Below, piece by piece: positions 9,099 to 16,902 of a stretch of 64,000 nucleotides of DNA. Numbering within the stretch: the first letter of the stretch is position 1; every line of letters begins with the position of its first letter. The stretch is from Aliamphritea ceti (GTDB lineage: Bacteria > Pseudomonadota > Gammaproteobacteria > Pseudomonadales > Balneatricaceae), in the NCBI RefSeq assembly GCF_024347215.1, contig NZ_AP025282.1, positions 806,001 to 870,000 on the forward strand, given 5' to 3'. The notes beneath the pieces are model-generated. The model saw nothing but the letters and a program-made list of their open reading frames with translations, did not search any database and had not been told where the DNA came from. A program made the position numbers and the translations under genes.

Positions 9099-10415
9099 CT
9101 AAATATCGAGCCGCAAGTTTTCTTGTATTTCATCTATCAGTGTTTTTGGTACATCCCATTCCTCAGCAAGCTGACGCCAAGTTGATACGTGCTCAATCGT
9201 TGCATCAATAATATCGTCGATTTTCTTCTTGTTAAAAACTGGGCTAAGTTTCTCTAAACTATAGAAATCACTTCGTGTAAAGTTATCTCGTTTACCATTC
9301 AAGCTCATCCAATGGCTGTTCACCCATTTACTGCCTGGTTTATAGCTATAAGCTAAATCATAAGCTGGTGCGAGAGACCATTTGTCTTTTTTCAGAATAA
9401 AGGCAAAGTTCTTTGAGTGGTCGTCATGATTTCGAGCAATAATATTGAACGTCATACGCTTGAATAGCTGCTCAGCTTCAACAGCAGAAAGCCTCAACTG
9501 TCTGGCAATGCCAAATAACTCTGCGTAAGAAAATGCCCCCGGTTTTTTATAATCAACGTGGGCAAGCCCGTTTAGCGTTTGTACGTGTACCTTGCTGTTT
9601 TTAATTCGATCAAACCGTTGTGTAATAAAGTGGCGTCGATTGCCTTCATTGAGTAAGCTGCATGGCATCATATCGACACCGCATTTGTTAGCCATTAAAT
9701 GATAAACAAACTCCATTGCTCCATAGCCTAATGGGTCACCGAAGGTTTCTTGATTTTTGTTGTGTTCACTAACGCCGTCAAATTTCATCAAATAATGAGT
9801 AAAACCACTTGGCACTTTGGCTTGGCCGGAGCGAACTTGAGTAAAATCTTCATTAAATGCTAATACGGCTTTCGGTCGTGCTCCTCCCGCACTCATGCCA
9901 ACAGATAATAAAGACATCATTGCCTCTCTATCGTCTTGGCCATTTTGTTTGAGTTCTACTTCAAAATTACCTCGTGAATCTAAGATTTCTTGTGCAATTG
10001 AAACGAGCGATTGGATTTCTACTTGTTGTGAAGCATTTAAACTTCGTAACTTTGTAGCTGGCGCATACTCAAGAGCTCCCATGCCTCGCTTTCCCGTATA
10101 TTGGAGGCGTTGCAGTGGTGTAATGTCACCCGGTGAACGACCTTGACCTGCAACCCATGCGTTGAGAACTGCGTTACCAAAATCATCAGGTAAGGAGTCA
10201 GCGATTAAGCCTGGTAGTCCTTTAAAGGTATTGAAATCCAGTTCAGGAAAGCTATAAATGCGATTCGATAATGGCATTTTGATCGGGGACAGCTCGACAC
10301 CTTTTTTTATGAAGCCTGGATCATATTCAAATGACCCAAGTCCCTTTTCAGTGTCAAAACTCACTGCACCAACAACATCGTCTTGGTATGTTATTGTAAT
10401 GACTTCCATTACCAT
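9099..10415 (-). CDS. hipA: HipA-family serine/threonine kinase toxin
   Basis: HipA toxins phosphorylate targets such as glutamyl-tRNA synthetase and induce dormancy. This 438-residue protein has the family layout: an N-terminal HipA-N1 region (YQDDVVGAVSFDTEKGLGSF), the ATP-binding loop SAGGARPKAVLAF near residue 177, and the catalytic segment RNHDDHSKNFAF near 328 followed by LAPAYDLAYSY, equivalent to the Asp-containing HDDH-KN and metal-binding YD motifs. The ATG at 10415 has GAGG upstream inside hipB; a second in-frame ATG at 10409 overlaps the hipB stop (TAATG). Either start implies translational coupling. Reverse orientation relative to the neighbouring cargo suggests it arrived separately. 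Confidence 0.92.
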   Translation of the reverse strand: MVMEVITITYQDDVVGAVSFDTEKGLGSFEYDPGFIKKGVELSPIKMPLSNRIYSFPELDFNTFKGLPGLIADSLPDDFGNAVLNAWVAGQGRSPGDITPLQRLQYTGKRGMGALEYAPATKLRSLNASQQVEIQSLVSIAQEILDSRGNFEVELKQNGQDDREAMMSLLSVGMSAGGARPKAVLAFNEDFTQVRSGQAKVPSGFTHYLMKFDGVSEHNKNQETFGDPLGYGAMEFVYHLMANKCGVDMMPCSLLNEGNRRHFITQRFDRIKNSKVHVQTLNGLAHVDYKKPGAFSYAELFGIARQLRLSAVEAEQLFKRMTFNIIARNHDDHSKNFAFILKKDKWSLAPAYDLAYSYKPGSKWVNSHWMSLNGKRDNFTRSDFYSLEKLSPVFNKKKIDDIIDATIEHVSTWRQLAEEWDVPKTLIDEIQENLRLDI

Positions 10416-10732
10416 TCTGGTATTTCCTCATCTTTGTTACTGCGCTGGCCAGAGGCTCTCTGCCTTTTCTTTCCTTGCAGTTTGGCCAGCTGTAAGGGAG
10501 AAATTTCTTGTTTAGGGAGAAATAGATCAATCTGCTGCGTGAGGTCTAATGCCATTAATATCGCAATCATGATGTCGAGCTGAACTTTTCCCTTTTCTGC
10601 ATTCAAAACCGTTTTGCGGGCAATGCCAGCAAGATCCGCAACTTCAGATTGTGTTAGGTCTCGATTTAGTCGCGCTTGCTTCAATCTGTCGCCGATCTCT
10701 TCTGCTAATGCTGTAGCTGTCACGCCTTTCAC
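10409..10732 (-). CDS. hipB: HipB-type HTH antitoxin and repressor
   Basis: HipB binds and inhibits HipA and represses the operon. This protein of 107 residues has an XRE-type helix-turn-helix at about residues 14-66 (RLKQARLNRDLTQSEVADLA, then GIARKTVLNAEKGK). The C-terminal tail is basic then acidic and ends in EEIPEW. A C-terminal tryptophan is also found in E. coli HipB, where it contacts the toxin and acts in turnover. The stop overlaps the hipA start. Inverted repeats upstream (10736-10888) are likely operators. Confidence 0.9.
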   Translation of the reverse strand: MKGVTATALAEEIGDRLKQARLNRDLTQSEVADLAGIARKTVLNAEKGKVQLDIMIAILMALDLTQQIDLFLPKQEISPLQLAKLQGKKRQRASGQRSNKDEEIPEW

Positions 10733-10890
10733 TATAAAGTCCTACTTTGGTTACACTATGCTAGCTATTCCTACTTAATGTTCTTAATTTAGGACTTTAA
10801 TTCGATATTGTCAAGTAGTGATTTCAGTGTCCTTAATTGGTTACATTAAGTAGCTTTTTGTCTGTTAGAGTAACCATTTAGGGACTTTAT
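10733..10890. promoter_or_regulatory. Nested inverted repeats upstream of hipB
   Basis: Three families of inverted repeats occur here. AAAGTCCTA at 10736-10744 is matched by TAGGACTTT at 10790-10798, with another GGGACTTTA copy near 10881. CTACTTAATG at 10771-10780 is matched by CATTAAGTAG at 10844-10853. TGGTTAC copies at about 10747 and 10838 are matched by GTAACCA at 10870-10876. The spacing suits cooperative binding of a dimeric HTH protein and DNA looping. HipB is the obvious candidate; this is inference. Confidence 0.55.
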
Positions 10891-10935
10891 GTGATTTGTA
10901 GGAAGCCCCTTCGAGAGGGGCTGGTTGATGGGAGC

Positions 10936-11538
10936 CTAGTTGGCGGGGGTATCTGTTTCCTCTACAGTGATATCGTCATCGGTTGAAGGCACCGCTTGCT
11001 CAACTTCTGCTTCTTTACCCTTAGCTTGGGCTGATTTTCGTGCTCGAATTTCGATATCAATTATGCGTCGAGCCAGTTTGATGATGCGCTGTTGCCATGC
11101 GTAGTTGCCATCAACACGTTGCTTGTTGCTAAGCACGCTGGACAACCAGAGTGTGTCCATTGAAATCATCAATGCATCGAGTTTGCGAACTAAGCCGACA
11201 AACTGGCCAACCTGGGGCGAGCTTATTTTGGCGTTGAAGGTTATCGGGTCGGTGTAGTCAGGTACTTCATCGATGCCATTGGACTCCATCAGTTTGTCCA
11301 AACGAGCTTGTTCGTTGTCTACCGCTTTAGCACAATCCTCGATCAACTGGCTAATGATTTGTTCCACTTCATCAATTTCGTTCTCATCGCCAATGATGCG
11401 CAAGATGACATCGATTCCGTAAAGCGCACTGACCGTCCGTTTAAAAACACGGTCAACGACACGTTGCGCCTGTAAGCTATTAATTGTGAATGATTGTTCA
11501 AAGATGGGTTTAGAGTAATTAGGTTTTGCTTGGGCCAT
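10936..11538 (-). CDS. Conserved SXT/R391 protein, s063-like
   Basis: This 200-residue protein marks the right border of hotspot 4 in SXT/R391 elements. It is mainly helical and charged, with no signal peptide, and a long acidic tail (TDDDITVEETDTP). I associate it with the AcaB-like/PFL_4669 group of ICE proteins, some of which act as DNA-binding regulators, but I see no clear ribbon-helix-helix or HTH motif, so the role is open. The ATG at 11538 follows CAGGAGC. It is transcribed away from the ssb-bet-exo operon, so the 367-base gap between them must carry divergent promoters. Confidence 0.7.
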   Translation of the reverse strand: MAQAKPNYSKPIFEQSFTINSLQAQRVVDRVFKRTVSALYGIDVILRIIGDENEIDEVEQIISQLIEDCAKAVDNEQARLDKLMESNGIDEVPDYTDPITFNAKISSPQVGQFVGLVRKLDALMISMDTLWLSSVLSNKQRVDGNYAWQQRIIKLARRIIDIEIRARKSAQAKGKEAEVEQAVPSTDDDITVEETDTPAN

Positions 11539-11837
11539 AAGTTTGCTCCTGATATGACAATAATCAGTCCCTAGCCTAATCCTCTGTGAGGTAATGGCCT
11601 TTCAGCTAGGTGGAAGAATTGAGCATCTTTCTAACTATCCTGTCTGGATAAGACGGTTACACTGACTATCAAATATTGCTGATCTGTTTCAGTGATATCT
11701 GCGCCTGAGAGCATGAGCTCAAAGGAAGCCCGCCGCTGAGTATTCTCAGTGGTACTAAGAGGTAGCTAGCCTCCTTAAACAAATAGCCTGCATGTTTTTA
11801 CATGCGCAACCATGCGTTCCTTACGGTTCGCCTTTTC
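11539..11837. other. Divergent intergenic region between the s063-like gene and the recombination operon
   Basis: No ORF of note is present in this stretch of about 300 bases. It must contain the start sites for the leftward s063-like gene and for the rightward run that begins at 11906. Several short inverted repeats are visible, for example CTGAGTATTCTCAG near 11737 and GCATGTTTTTACATGC near 11790. I could not assign a confident -35/-10 pair or a SetCD site by eye. Confidence 0.4.
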
Positions 11838-11841
11838 ACCA

Positions 11842-11903
11842 CCCAACTGGGGGAGTTTTCCCCAGTTGGGGGTGACTCCTTCACAACCAAATTAAGGAGT
11901 CAC
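11842..11903 (+). promoter_or_regulatory. Two-hairpin leader 1 (before the small membrane protein)
   Basis: Hairpin A pairs CCCAACTGGGG (11842-11852) with CCCCAGTTGGG (11860-11870), a perfect 11-bp stem. Hairpin B pairs GTGACTCCTT (11872-11881) with AAGGAGTCAC (11894-11903), a perfect 10-bp stem that buries the AAGGAG ribosome site two bases before the ATG at 11906. This is the clearest example of a motif repeated nine times in the region. Confidence 0.85.
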
Positions 11904-11905
11904 CA

Positions 11906-12232
11906 ATGGAATATATCTTCGGATTTATTATCCAAATCGCAGGCATTATGTTGCTTGCAAAACTGAGCTGGTCGCTTTTGCGATTACTTGCTCGTCAAAG
12001 CGTGCGCCCGTTTCGATTTGTACTTACTCAAATCAAGCGATTGCTCACACCAACATCAAAACGTCGTCCAATGGCAGTGCCTAAAGCTCCTGGTATGCCC
12101 CGTTTGACATCTGCGTTTTACAAAGAGCCACATCAGTACGACATGGCTTTACTCGAAATACCAACCTATCTGCGTCGTCAGTCTTCTTTGCCCAGTCGGG
12201 TAGAAGCAACTGTGTGCACAGAGTTCAACTAA
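11906..12232 (+). CDS. Small membrane protein upstream of ssb
   Basis: This 108-residue protein has one N-terminal membrane segment (FGFIIQIAGIMLLAKLSW, residues about 4-21). A strongly basic region follows (LLARQSVRPFRFVLTQIKR, then PTSKRRPMAVPK) that should lie in the cytoplasm. No family is recognised. It opens the recombination operon and is followed by ssb after 15 bases. A membrane-anchored basic protein next to ssb could tether nucleic acid or the recombination enzymes at the mating site, but that is speculation. Confidence 0.7.
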   Translation: MEYIFGFIIQIAGIMLLAKLSWSLLRLLARQSVRPFRFVLTQIKRLLTPTSKRRPMAVPKAPGMPRLTSAFYKEPHQYDMALLEIPTYLRRQSSLPSRVEATVCTEFN

Positions 12233-12247
12233 GACGAGGAGAACATC

Positions 12248-12667
12248 ATGAAAAACCAAGTAACACTCATAGGCTACGTTGGCTCTGAGCCAGAGACGCG
12301 AGCCTATCCATCAGGTGATTTAGTGACCAGCATTTCACTGGCCACTTCTGAGAAATGGCGCGACCGTCAATCCAATGAGCTCAAAGAGCATACGGAATGG
12401 CATCGGGTCGTTTTTCGAGATCGTGGTGGATTTAAGTTAGGGCTAAGAGCAAAAGATTTGATCCAAAAAGGAGCGAAGCTTTTTGTTCAAGGGCCTCAGC
12501 GCACGCGCTCATGGGAGAAAGATGGCATTAAGCATCGATTGACCGAAGTGGACGCGGACGAGTTTCTGCTTCTTGATAGTGTGAACAAAGCATCTGAGCC
12601 ATCACCGGCGGATGATGCGAGCTCCCAAGCTAATTGGGCACAAACTTATCCTGAACCAGATTTTTAA
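12248..12667 (+). CDS. ssb: Single-stranded DNA-binding protein
   Basis: Ssb coats single-stranded DNA and recruits recombination enzymes. The protein has 139 residues. The OB fold covers about 1-108 (VTLIGYVGSEPETRAYPSGD, ISLATSEKWRD, EHTEWHRVVFRDRG, LFVQGPQRTRSWEKDG). A short linker leads to the tail YPEPDF, which corresponds to the acidic Phe-ending tip that binds partner proteins in bacterial SSBs, though it is less acidic than DDDIPF. The ribosome site GAGGAG lies seven bases before the ATG. Unlike its neighbours it has no two-hairpin leader and is probably translated together with the preceding gene. Position upstream of bet and exo is as in SXT/R391. Confidence 0.93.
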   Translation: MKNQVTLIGYVGSEPETRAYPSGDLVTSISLATSEKWRDRQSNELKEHTEWHRVVFRDRGGFKLGLRAKDLIQKGAKLFVQGPQRTRSWEKDGIKHRLTEVDADEFLLLDSVNKASEPSPADDASSQANWAQTYPEPDF

Positions 12668-12686
12668 CCGAGCGATAACGCTTTAA

Positions 12687-12742
12687 CCCAGCCGGGAGTA
12701 CTTTCCCGTCAGGGGCAGACTCCCACTTTGATTGTCGGAGTC
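12687..12742 (+). promoter_or_regulatory. Two-hairpin leader 2 (before bet)
   Basis: Hairpin A is CCCAGCCGGGA (12687-12697) with TCCCGTCAGGG (12704-12714), nine pairs and two mismatches. Hairpin B is GACTCC (12718-12723) with GGAGTC (12737-12742), covering the GGAG ribosome site four bases before the bet ATG at 12747. Confidence 0.75.
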
Positions 12743-12746
12743 CATA

Positions 12747-13565
12747 ATGGAAAAACCAAAGCTAATCCAACGCTTTGCTGAGCGCTTTAGTGTCGATCCA
12801 AACAAGTTGTTCGATACCCTAAAAGCAACAGCATTCAAGCAACGTGACGGTAGTGCACCGACCAATGAGCAGATGATGGCGCTCTTGGTGGTTGCAGATC
12901 AGTACGGTTTGAACCCTTTCACCAAAGAGATTTTTGCGTTCCCTGATAAACAAGCTGGGATTATCCCAGTGGTAGGTGTCGATGGATGGTCTCGCATCAT
13001 CAATCAACACGACCAGTTTGATGGCATGGAGTTCAAGACTTCAGAAAACAAAGTCTCACTGGATGGCGCGAAAGAATGCCCTGAATGGATGGAATGCATC
13101 ATCTATCGGCGCGACCGTTCGCACCCAGTCAAAATCACTGAGTATCTGGATGAAGTCTATCGACCGCCTTTTGAAGGTAACGGCAAAAATGGCCCTTACC
13201 GTGTAGATGGTCCATGGCAGACGCACACTAAGCGAATGCTAAGACATAAATCCATGATCCAGTGTTCCCGCATTGCGTTTGGCTTTGTGGGAATTTTCGA
13301 TCAAGACGAAGCGGAGCGAATTATCGAAGGCCAAGCAACACACGTTGTTGAGCCATCAGTGATTCCACCCGAGCAAGTTGATGATCGAACCCGAGGGCTT
13401 GTTTACAAGCTTATCGAGCGGGCGGAAGCTTCAAACGCTTGGAATAGTGCATTGGAATATGCCAATGAACATTTTCAAGGTGTTGAACTGACGTTTGCGA
13501 AACAAGAAATATTTAATGCACAGCAACAAGCAGCCAAAGCGCTCACACAGCCTTTAGCTTCTTAG
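12747..13565 (+). CDS. bet: Bet, RecT/Red-beta-type recombinase
   Basis: Bet is a single-strand annealing protein that works with Exo in RecA-independent recombination between ICEs. The 272-residue protein shows the RecT/Bet pattern: MALLVVADQYGLNPFTKEIF near residue 45, VVGVDGWSRIINQ near 75, CIIYRRDRSHPV near 115 and WQTHTKRMLRHKSMIQCSRI near 157, ending with IAFGFVGIFDQDEAERII. The ATG at 12747 is chosen over the earlier in-frame GTG-type start at 12732 because GGAG at 12737 precedes it and the length fits the SXT Bet. It is part of the ssb-bet-exo set. Confidence 0.93.
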   Translation: MEKPKLIQRFAERFSVDPNKLFDTLKATAFKQRDGSAPTNEQMMALLVVADQYGLNPFTKEIFAFPDKQAGIIPVVGVDGWSRIINQHDQFDGMEFKTSENKVSLDGAKECPEWMECIIYRRDRSHPVKITEYLDEVYRPPFEGNGKNGPYRVDGPWQTHTKRMLRHKSMIQCSRIAFGFVGIFDQDEAERIIEGQATHVVEPSVIPPEQVDDRTRGLVYKLIERAEASNAWNSALEYANEHFQGVELTFAKQEIFNAQQQAAKALTQPLAS

Positions 13566-13587
13566 CGCCACGCATTCATTTTACTAA

Positions 13588-13647
13588 CCCTGGCGGGATT
13601 ATTCTCCCGTCAGGGGGAAGGTCTCGTCTTTTTTTTGGAGATCTTCC
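13588..13647 (+). promoter_or_regulatory. Two-hairpin leader 3 (before the 47-residue peptide)
   Basis: Hairpin A is CCCTGGCGGGA (13588-13598) with TCCCGTCAGGG (13605-13615), 11 pairs including one G-U. Hairpin B is GGAAGGTCTC (13616-13625) with GAGATCTTCC (13638-13647), ten pairs including one G-U. It hides GGAG and ends directly against the ATG at 13648. Confidence 0.82.
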
Positions 13648-13791
13648 ATGACTAAATCAGCCTCACTTTTTCGCTTGGTATTGGTTGTTGCCCTTGTCTT
13701 AGGTTCGATTCAAGCCGGTAAAGCGGCAATTGATTCGGTTCAAGCAAGTGTTGTTCAGCACCAAACAGCGTTAGAACAAGCTGCAAAGTAA
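13648..13791 (+). CDS. 47-residue membrane or exported peptide between bet and exo
   Basis: A short ORF of 48 codons runs from ATG 13648 to TAA 13791. It reads MTKSASLFRLVLVVALVLGS and then IQAGKAAIDSVQASVVQHQT, ending in ALEQAAK. The basic start, hydrophobic residues 7-21 and an AxA-like site suggest a signal peptide or single membrane span followed by a short helix. The ORF has its own two-hairpin leader with a ribosome site, which argues that it is a real gene. No family is recognised. It resembles in size and charge a small membrane regulator, but no function can be assigned. Confidence 0.65.
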   Translation: MTKSASLFRLVLVVALVLGSIQAGKAAIDSVQASVVQHQTALEQAAK

Positions 13792-13799
13792 CCACTTAA

Positions 13800-13848
13800 C
13801 CCTGAAGGGGAGTTCTCTCCTTCAGGGGAGTCTCCCCTCAAAGGAGGC
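13800..13848 (+). promoter_or_regulatory. Two-hairpin leader 4 (before exo)
   Basis: Hairpin A is CCCTGAAGG (13800-13808) with CCTTCAGGG (13819-13827), a perfect nine-pair stem. Hairpin B is shorter: GTCTCC (13830-13835) with GGAGGC (13843-13848), six pairs with one G-U, covering the AGGAGG ribosome site before the ATG at 13852. It is the weakest second hairpin of the set. Confidence 0.7.
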
Positions 13849-13851
13849 AAT

Positions 13852-14868
13852 ATGAAGGTTATCGACCTATCACAACGTACTCCTGCATGGCACCAGTGGC
13901 GCATTGCAGGGGTTACGGCATCTGAAGCCCCAATTATTATGGGGCGTTCACCCTACAAAACCCCTTGGCGATTATGGGCAGAAAAAACTGGATTCGTATT
14001 ACCGGAAGACCTGTCGAATAATCCAAATGTGCTTCGCGGTATACGGTTGGAGCCTCAAGCAAGGCGAGCATTTGAGAATGCGCATAATGACTTTCTTCTG
14101 CCGTTATGTGCAGAAGCCGATCATAACGCAATCTTTCGAGCCAGCTTTGATGGCATCAACGATGCGGGCGAACCCGTTGAACTGAAATGTCCTTGCCAGT
14201 CAGTTTTTGAGGATGTGCAAGCTCACCGAGAACAAAGCGAGACGTACCAGTTGTATTGGGTACAAGTACAGCATCAAATACTGGTCGCCAATAGCACGCG
14301 TGGTTGGTTGGTATTCTATTTTGAGGATCAACTGATTGAGTTTGAAATACAACGAGACGCGGCGTTCTTAACTGAATTGCAAGAAACGGCGCTTCAGTTT
14401 TGGGAGTTAGTACAGACCAAAAAAGAACCGTCAAAATGCCCTGAGCAAGATTGTTTTGTTCCCAAGGGTGAAGCCCAATACCGTTGGACATCGCTGTCTC
14501 GACAGTATTGCTCAGCACATGCCGAAGTGGTTCGACTGGAAAATCACATCAAATCTTTGAAAGAAGAAATGCGAGACGCTCAGTCGAAATTAGTCGCTAT
14601 GATGGGTAACTACGCTCATGCCGATTATGCTGGGGTCAAACTCAGCCGCTACATGATGGCGGGCACGGTGGACTATAAGCAATTGGCCACCGATAAATTA
14701 GGCGAACTGGACGAACAGGTTTTAGCTGCTTACCGAAAATCGCCACAAGAGCGGTTGCGTATCAGCACCAATAAGCCAGAGCAGCCCGCTGAAACACCAA
14801 TCAAAATCAGCCTTGAGCAAGAGAACTTGGTTCTGCCAGGTGACTCGCCTAGCTCATTTTACTTTTAA
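13852..14868 (+). CDS. exo: Exo, lambda/YqaJ-type alkaline exonuclease
   Basis: Exo degrades one strand of double-stranded DNA from the end and hands the 3' overhang to Bet. The 338-residue protein has the YqaJ fold signatures: TPAWHQWRIAGVTASEAPII near residue 11, GRSPYKTPWRLWAEKTG near 31, a central acidic residue in RASFDGINDAGEP near 100, and VELKCP near 109 (the E-x-K of the active site). A helical stretch near 225-250 (VRLENHIKSLKEEMRDAQSK) is probably a coiled coil. It ends in GDSPSSFYF, a tail shared with two other genes nearby. A terminator-like hairpin follows at 14878. Confidence 0.92.
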   Translation: MKVIDLSQRTPAWHQWRIAGVTASEAPIIMGRSPYKTPWRLWAEKTGFVLPEDLSNNPNVLRGIRLEPQARRAFENAHNDFLLPLCAEADHNAIFRASFDGINDAGEPVELKCPCQSVFEDVQAHREQSETYQLYWVQVQHQILVANSTRGWLVFYFEDQLIEFEIQRDAAFLTELQETALQFWELVQTKKEPSKCPEQDCFVPKGEAQYRWTSLSRQYCSAHAEVVRLENHIKSLKEEMRDAQSKLVAMMGNYAHADYAGVKLSRYMMAGTVDYKQLATDKLGELDEQVLAAYRKSPQERLRISTNKPEQPAETPIKISLEQENLVLPGDSPSSFYF

Positions 14869-14877
14869 CGTTCACTT

Positions 14878-14900
14878 GGAGCCGATTTCGGCTCCTTTCT
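14878..14900 (+). terminator. Rho-independent terminator after exo
   Basis: GGAGCCG (14878-14884) pairs with CGGCTCC (14889-14895) around ATTT and is followed by TTTCT. The stem is GC-rich and the T-run is short, so it may be leaky. It would end the ssb-bet-exo transcript. Confidence 0.65.
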
Positions 14901-15015
14901 AATGCGCTTACATCGAGTGCATCAGAAAGCAGTTTCACTCGTAGCCAATGCTGGGTACGAATGATAGAGCGAGCTGAACTCTTATATACACAGCCATACC
15001 ACAATCAACACACCA

Positions 15016-15071
15016 CCCGACGGGGACTTCATTCCCTGTTGGGGCATGGGGCCTCGTCAAAACAGATGAGG
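15016..15071 (+). promoter_or_regulatory. Two-hairpin leader 5 (before the CobS-like ATPase)
   Basis: Hairpin A is CCCGACGGGGA (15016-15026) with TCCCTGTTGGG (15033-15043), 11 pairs with two G-U. Hairpin B is CCTCGTC (15052-15058) with GATGAGG (15065-15071), seven pairs with one G-U, covering the GAGG before the ATG at 15078. Confidence 0.75.
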
Positions 15072-15077
15072 TTTACC

Positions 15078-16037
15078 ATGACTGAACAATCCCCATTTTT
15101 GGTTCAAGTGAATCAAGCGTTTAATGTCCCGGCTCCGGATGCTTTCGTTCTGGAAGGATTTGGTGCCGACACTACCCATCCAAACATTCCCGTTCGCAAG
15201 GACGAGTACGTTTTTAGAAAAGAAGACTTACGTGACGTATTGGCGTTCTTGTCTAACCCAGACGGTGACGGTTTGTATATTACTGGCCCCACTGGATGCG
15301 GTAAGACCTCGCTAATTTGCCAAGTTGCTTCTCGATTGAATTGGCCTGTTCAGCAAATTACTGCGCACGGTCGATTGGAGTTGTCCGATCTTATCGGTCA
15401 CCACACGCTGGTTAATGGCAACATGACCTTTGTGTATGGACCGCTGGCACTGGCTGTAAAGCATGGCCATTTGCTGATCATTAATGAAATGGATCTTGCT
15501 GAGCCTGCTGAACTGGCTGGGCTCAATGACATTTTGGAAGGTGCCCCGTTGGTCATCGCACAAAATGGCGGTGAGATCATCATGCCACATAACAAGTTTC
15601 GTTTTATCGCTACCGGCAACAGTGCGGGCAGCGGTGATCAAACGGGCTTGTATCAAGGTGTGCTCCAACAGAATTTGGCTTTTCTTGATCGCTTTAGAAT
15701 CATTGAAGCGACCTATGCAGAGCCTTCTGTAGAGGAAGCCATTCTGGAGAATGTTGCGCCGGGCTTGCCAGAAGTCTTTCGCCAAAAAATGGTGAAAGTG
15801 GCTGGTGACATTCGTCGTCTTTTTATTGGGGGCGCGGATGGCGGTGCAGAGCTTAGTATCACCATGTCCACTCGGACCTTGGTGCGCTGGGCAAAGTTAA
15901 CACTTGCTTTTAAAGGTGCTCCTAACGCAGTGGAGTATGCACTGGTTCGGTCTTTGACAGCTCGTGCTGAGTTGGAGCAACGTGAAGCCATTCACCGTAT
16001 TGCCGCTGATGTCTTCGGTGACCACTGGGAGGATTGA
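15078..16037 (+). CDS. MoxR/CobS-like AAA+ ATPase
   Basis: AAA+ ATPases of the MoxR/CobS group act as chaperones that remodel partner proteins, usually with a VWA-domain partner. This 319-residue protein carries Walker A GPTGCGKTS near residue 74, Walker B LLIINEMDLAEPAEL near 132 (Glu present, first Asp replaced by Asn), sensor ATGNSAGSGDQTG near 179 and an arginine region LAFLDRFRIIEATY near 203. I choose the ATG at 15078, not the earlier in-frame start at 14961, because the two-hairpin leader with its ribosome site ends just before it. The 3' end overlaps the WGR-like gene by one base. The VWA protein at 18428 is the likely partner. Confidence 0.85.
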   Translation: MTEQSPFLVQVNQAFNVPAPDAFVLEGFGADTTHPNIPVRKDEYVFRKEDLRDVLAFLSNPDGDGLYITGPTGCGKTSLICQVASRLNWPVQQITAHGRLELSDLIGHHTLVNGNMTFVYGPLALAVKHGHLLIINEMDLAEPAELAGLNDILEGAPLVIAQNGGEIIMPHNKFRFIATGNSAGSGDQTGLYQGVLQQNLAFLDRFRIIEATYAEPSVEEAILENVAPGLPEVFRQKMVKVAGDIRRLFIGGADGGAELSITMSTRTLVRWAKLTLAFKGAPNAVEYALVRSLTARAELEQREAIHRIAADVFGDHWED

Positions 16038-16804
16038 TGATGGAAAAGTGCTTTGCTCTTTACCGTTACAGTCATTCTGATGGGACAGCCAAAGAATGGG
16101 CCATTTACGTTGGATCAGATACCCAGGAGATTGAAGTTCGGTTTGGAAAAGCCGGTCAATTGTCGCAGCAGCGATTGATTGATTCGACTGATCCTAACGC
16201 TGAAGCAGACCGACGAATCAATGAGAAAATCAACAAGGGTTATCGATTGGTTGGACAAGTCGGCATTGATCATCAAGGGCGGCCATTTGAACTCTCAAAT
16301 GCGCTAGATAGTGTCGCGTGCGCCAATAACGTCAGTTGGGAGTTTCGTACTCGCAAGGACGTCAATGGCCAAGTCTCGCTGGCGCAAAAAGCGTTGTTCG
16401 ATATGGCAAAGCTGCTTGAAGCCTATGGTTTGGCTGTTATTGATGATAACCAGGTCAGGATTGGAGAATGGTCATTAGGGTTTTGCAAAAGCGGATTACC
16501 TAGTACCAATCAAATCAGCATAGTGTCAGGTGAAGGCGCTGGCATTGTTAACACTGATGATGGCCCGTGGCCATTGTTGCTGTTACTGGCCTTTAAGCGT
16601 CAATTACCACCACTGTGTTCGCTCACAGTAGCGAGTCCTGAAGGGATAGAAGTATCCGACCAACTGAAGTTGGAAAAAGATGTATTGCGGTTGCTAGGCA
16701 GTGATTTAGAGCGGGTTCGCCCGATTGCTGAAGCACTGGACTTAATGCCTGCGAAAATCGATCTCAACCAATCGTCGCCTGATTCGCAAAATTACTATTT
16801 TTGA
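16037..16804 (+). CDS. WGR-like domain protein
   Basis: The N-terminal part of this 255-residue protein resembles a WGR domain, a nucleic-acid-binding fold: AIYVGSDTQEIEVRFGKAGQ near residue 22, then RINEKINKGYRLVGQVGID near 60. The rest (about 95-240) has no family I recognise. It begins at an ATG overlapping the stop of the CobS-like gene (TGATG) with GGGAGG upstream, so it is translationally coupled and has no leader of its own. The C-terminus ends in DSQNYYF, similar to the tails of Exo (SSFYF) and the DUF3150-like protein (NSFYF). Confidence 0.7.
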   Translation: MMEKCFALYRYSHSDGTAKEWAIYVGSDTQEIEVRFGKAGQLSQQRLIDSTDPNAEADRRINEKINKGYRLVGQVGIDHQGRPFELSNALDSVACANNVSWEFRTRKDVNGQVSLAQKALFDMAKLLEAYGLAVIDDNQVRIGEWSLGFCKSGLPSTNQISIVSGEGAGIVNTDDGPWPLLLLLAFKRQLPPLCSLTVASPEGIEVSDQLKLEKDVLRLLGSDLERVRPIAEALDLMPAKIDLNQSSPDSQNYYF

Positions 16805-16839
16805 TAGTGATGTTGCCATTAGCGTGTCAACTACTACCA

Positions 16840-16901
16840 CCCAAACGGGGGCCATTGCTCCTGTTGGGAGTGGTGCGTCCCCATCTCGCATGAGGATGCA
16901 C
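16840..16901 (+). promoter_or_regulatory. Two-hairpin leader 6 (before the DUF3150-like gene)
   Basis: Hairpin A spans 16840-16868: CCCAAACGGGGG pairs with CTCCTGTTGGG with one bulged base and two G-U pairs. Hairpin B is GTGCGTCC (16873-16880) with GGATGCAC (16894-16901), eight pairs with one G-U, covering GAGGA before the ATG at 16903. Confidence 0.72.
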
Positions 16902-16902
16902 T

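Noticed and set aside
14961..15077. Longer N-terminus for the CobS-like ATPase
   Set aside because: This stretch is the untranslated leader with two hairpins, and the ribosome site precedes the ATG at 15078.
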